Origin: Polaribacter sp.
GTDB lineage: Bacteria > Bacteroidota > Bacteroidia > Flavobacteriales > Flavobacteriaceae
Assembly: GCA_028343155.1 (NCBI GenBank)
Contig: JAOLXX010000001.1
Coordinates: 62,001 to 126,000, forward strand
Direction: 5' to 3'
DNA: 64,000 nucleotides
Below the pieces are notes generated by a model. The model searched no databases, was not told the origin of the DNA, and saw nothing but the letters and a program-made list of their open reading frames with translations. Made by a program: the position numbers and the translations under genes. The first letter of the stretch is position 1. The number at the start of each line of letters is the position of its first letter. This document shows positions 61,841 through 64,000 of the stretch, in pieces.

Positions 61841-63571
61841 CTATCCATTCATTGAGATTAAAAACTCATCATTATTTTTAGAAAATTTAATTCTCTCGTT
61901 AATGAATTCCATTGCTTCTATAGGTTTCATGTCTGCAAGGTATTTACGTAAAACCCACATGCGTTGTACTGATTTAGCATCTAATAATAAATCATCTCTT
62001 CGAGTAGAAGATTTAATCAGATCAATAGCAGGATAAATTCTTCTGTTAGAAATATTTCTATCCAATTGCAATTCCATGTTCCCAGTTCCTTTAAATTCTT
62101 CAAAGATTACCTCATCCATTTTAGAACCCGTCTCTGTTAGCGCAGTTGCAATAATTGTCAATGAGCCTCCATTTTCAATATTTCTTGCAGCACCAAAGAA
62201 ACGTTTTGGTTTGTGTAATGCGTTGGCATCAATACCACCAGAAAGTATTTTTCCAGATGCAGGAGCAACGGTATTATAGGCTCTTGCCAAACGAGTAATT
62301 GAATCTAATAGAATTACCACATCATGACCACATTCAACCAAACGTTTTGCTTTTTCTAAAACAATATTTGCAACTCGTACGTGTTTGTCTGCTGGCTCAT
62401 CAAAAGTAGAAGCAACCACCTCACCACGCACATTACGCTTCATGTCTGTTACCTCTTCTGGACGTTCATCTATCAATAAAACAATTTGATATACCTCAGG
62501 ATGGTTTGCAGCGATCGCATTTGCCACATCCTTTAATAACATTGTTTTACCTGTTTTAGGCTGTGCTACAATCATACCACGCTGCCCTTTTCCTAAAGGA
62601 GAAAATAAATCGATAATTCTCGTCGATAAAGAACTTCCTTTTTCTGCTAAATTGAATTTTTCTTGGGGAAATAACGGCGTTAAATGCTCAAAAGAAACTC
62701 GATCTCTAACAATATTTGGGTTCAATCCATTAATTTTTGAAACTCTAATTAAAGGAAAATACTTTTCACCTTCTTTTGGTGGTCTCACATTTCCTTTGAC
62801 AGTATCTCCAGTTTTCAGACCAAATAATTTAATTTGAGATTGAGAAACATAAATATCATCAGGGGACGATAAATAATTATAGTCAGAAGAACGTAAGAAA
62901 CCATAACCATCGATCATCATTTCTAAAACGCCTTCGCTTTCTATAATGCCGTCAAACTCGAAATCTGGGTCTTTATATTTATTATTAGATTTATTACCAT
63001 TACTTTTACCAGAAGGACTCTTGTCTCTGTTTTGGTTATTGTTTTTGTGCGTCGCATTGTTTTTATTCGGATGCGGTTTGTTTTGTTTATTTACAGGTTT
63101 GTGTTCCCTCTTTTCTACCTTTGGTTTAGAAAGAACACTCTCGTTCTTTTCTATACTTTGAACCTCTTTATTTACAAGCGGTGTTTTTGGTGTTCTTGGA
63201 GTAGGTTTTGTGCGTTCAATAACAGCAGTATCTGCTGTCTTTTCTTTCTTTTGAACGTTTTTTAAAACGGGAACGTTCGTTACAATTTTATTTTTTTCAA
63301 CAATGGGTCTGTTTTCAATAGCCATCGGTTTTGCTATTGCTGGAGCTTTTTTAACAACACGTTTTCTTCGAGGCTTTTCTGTTTTCTCAATTTCCGTTTT
63401 TTTAGGAGTTGATGTCTCTCCTACTTTTGAAGGACTTGCAGCCTGCGTATCTAGAATTTGATAAACTAAATCTAATTTTTTTAATTGACTTGTTTTCTCA
63501 AGACCAATTGTTTTGGCAATACCTTGTAATTCTGAAAGGCTTTTTGCTTTTAGTTCTGATATTTCGAACAT
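61841..63571 (-). CDS. rho: Transcription termination factor Rho (long basic N-terminal insert)
   Basis: [35 protein letters not shown]. Confidence 0.97.
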   Translation of the reverse strand: MFEISELKAKSLSELQGIAKTIGLEKTSQLKKLDLVYQILDTQAASPSKVGETSTPKKTEIEKTEKPRRKRVVKKAPAIAKPMAIENRPIVEKNKIVTNVPVLKNVQKKEKTADTAVIERTKPTPRTPKTPLVNKEVQSIEKNESVLSKPKVEKREHKPVNKQNKPHPNKNNATHKNNNQNRDKSPSGKSNGNKSNNKYKDPDFEFDGIIESEGVLEMMIDGYGFLRSSDYNYLSSPDDIYVSQSQIKLFGLKTGDTVKGNVRPPKEGEKYFPLIRVSKINGLNPNIVRDRVSFEHLTPLFPQEKFNLAEKGSSLSTRIIDLFSPLGKGQRGMIVAQPKTGKTMLLKDVANAIAANHPEVYQIVLLIDERPEEVTDMKRNVRGEVVASTFDEPADKHVRVANIVLEKAKRLVECGHDVVILLDSITRLARAYNTVAPASGKILSGGIDANALHKPKRFFGAARNIENGGSLTIIATALTETGSKMDEVIFEEFKGTGNMELQLDRNISNRRIYPAIDLIKSSTRRDDLLLDAKSVQRMWVLRKYLADMKPIEAMEFINERIKFSKNNDEFLISMNG

Positions 63572-63762
63572 TATAAAATTGTTAAGTTAAATATGAATCT
63601 TTATAAGATATGCGGTTTTTTTTTGAATTGTGCTATTAGAGTATAGTTCTACAAAATAGCTTTTGGTGTGGTAATTCAATAACAAATATATACAATTTTT
63701 TTTAGTTGAGGGTTTTCTTTTTAAAAAAGAATATCCTACTTTTGTGATACTATAAATTACAA

Positions 63763-64000
63763 ATGATTCAAAGAATACAAACAATATATTTATTATTGGC
63801 TTCTATTATTTCTGGAGTACTCATTTTTGTCTTTAATTTGTGGAAGTCTATTGAAAAAAATATTTTTGCTTTTGACTTATTATCTAGTGAATCCTATTTA
63901 TTAAAGGGAATTCCTATTTCATTTATAGTATCGGCGCTGTTAGCTTTTGTAGCAATTTTTATATTTAAAAATAGAAAGTTACAATTTGTGATCGGCCGAT
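63763..64000 (+). CDS. DUF4293-like membrane protein (partial, runs off window)
   Basis: MIQRIQTIYLLLASIISGVLIFVFNLWK; divergent from rho; TACTTTTG box at 63737. Confidence 0.7.
   Translation, partial: MIQRIQTIYLLLASIISGVLIFVFNLWKSIEKNIFAFDLLSSESYLLKGIPISFIVSALLAFVAIFIFKNRKLQFVIGR

Noticed and set aside
1-64000. CRISPR array, restriction-modification, toxin-antitoxin or phage structural genes
   Set aside because: No regularly spaced repeats and no ORFs with recognisable motifs of these systems were found.

Overview
AT-rich window from a Bacteroidetes genome, most like Flavobacteriaceae (gldH, a T9SS sorting tail, alternative complex III followed by cox genes, ricT-gldH synteny). Most of it is ordinary chromosome: respiratory actDEF-coxBA, asd, trhO, ricT/gldH, a class A PBP, scoAB, xth, mltD-like, lpdA, an M3 peptidase, purEK, greA, aat, tsaC-like, ahcY, rbfA, coaX, lptC, ppiD-like and rho. 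Two regions stand out. (1) About 43.9-53.7 kb is an accessory island ending at a tRNA-Phe(GAA). It holds a large T9SS adhesin-like gene, a cryptic frameshifted small ORF, HRDC-like and AraC-like gene remnants, a PqqD/HprK-like kinase, a truncated tyrosine recombinase and a cargo protein with five 21-aa repeats. A 92-bp near-identical direct repeat that includes the tRNA 3' end and its terminator flanks the last 2.7 kb. Doublets of GAGCAAC with a 12-bp period recur three times and look like recombinase-binding sites. (2) A TPP riboswitch precedes a TonB receptor near a PnuC-type transporter gene, and a 77-bp terminal-inverted-repeat element abuts the 3' end of the aptamer. No CRISPR array or rRNA was seen. 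All homology calls come from reading the sequence; no searches were run.
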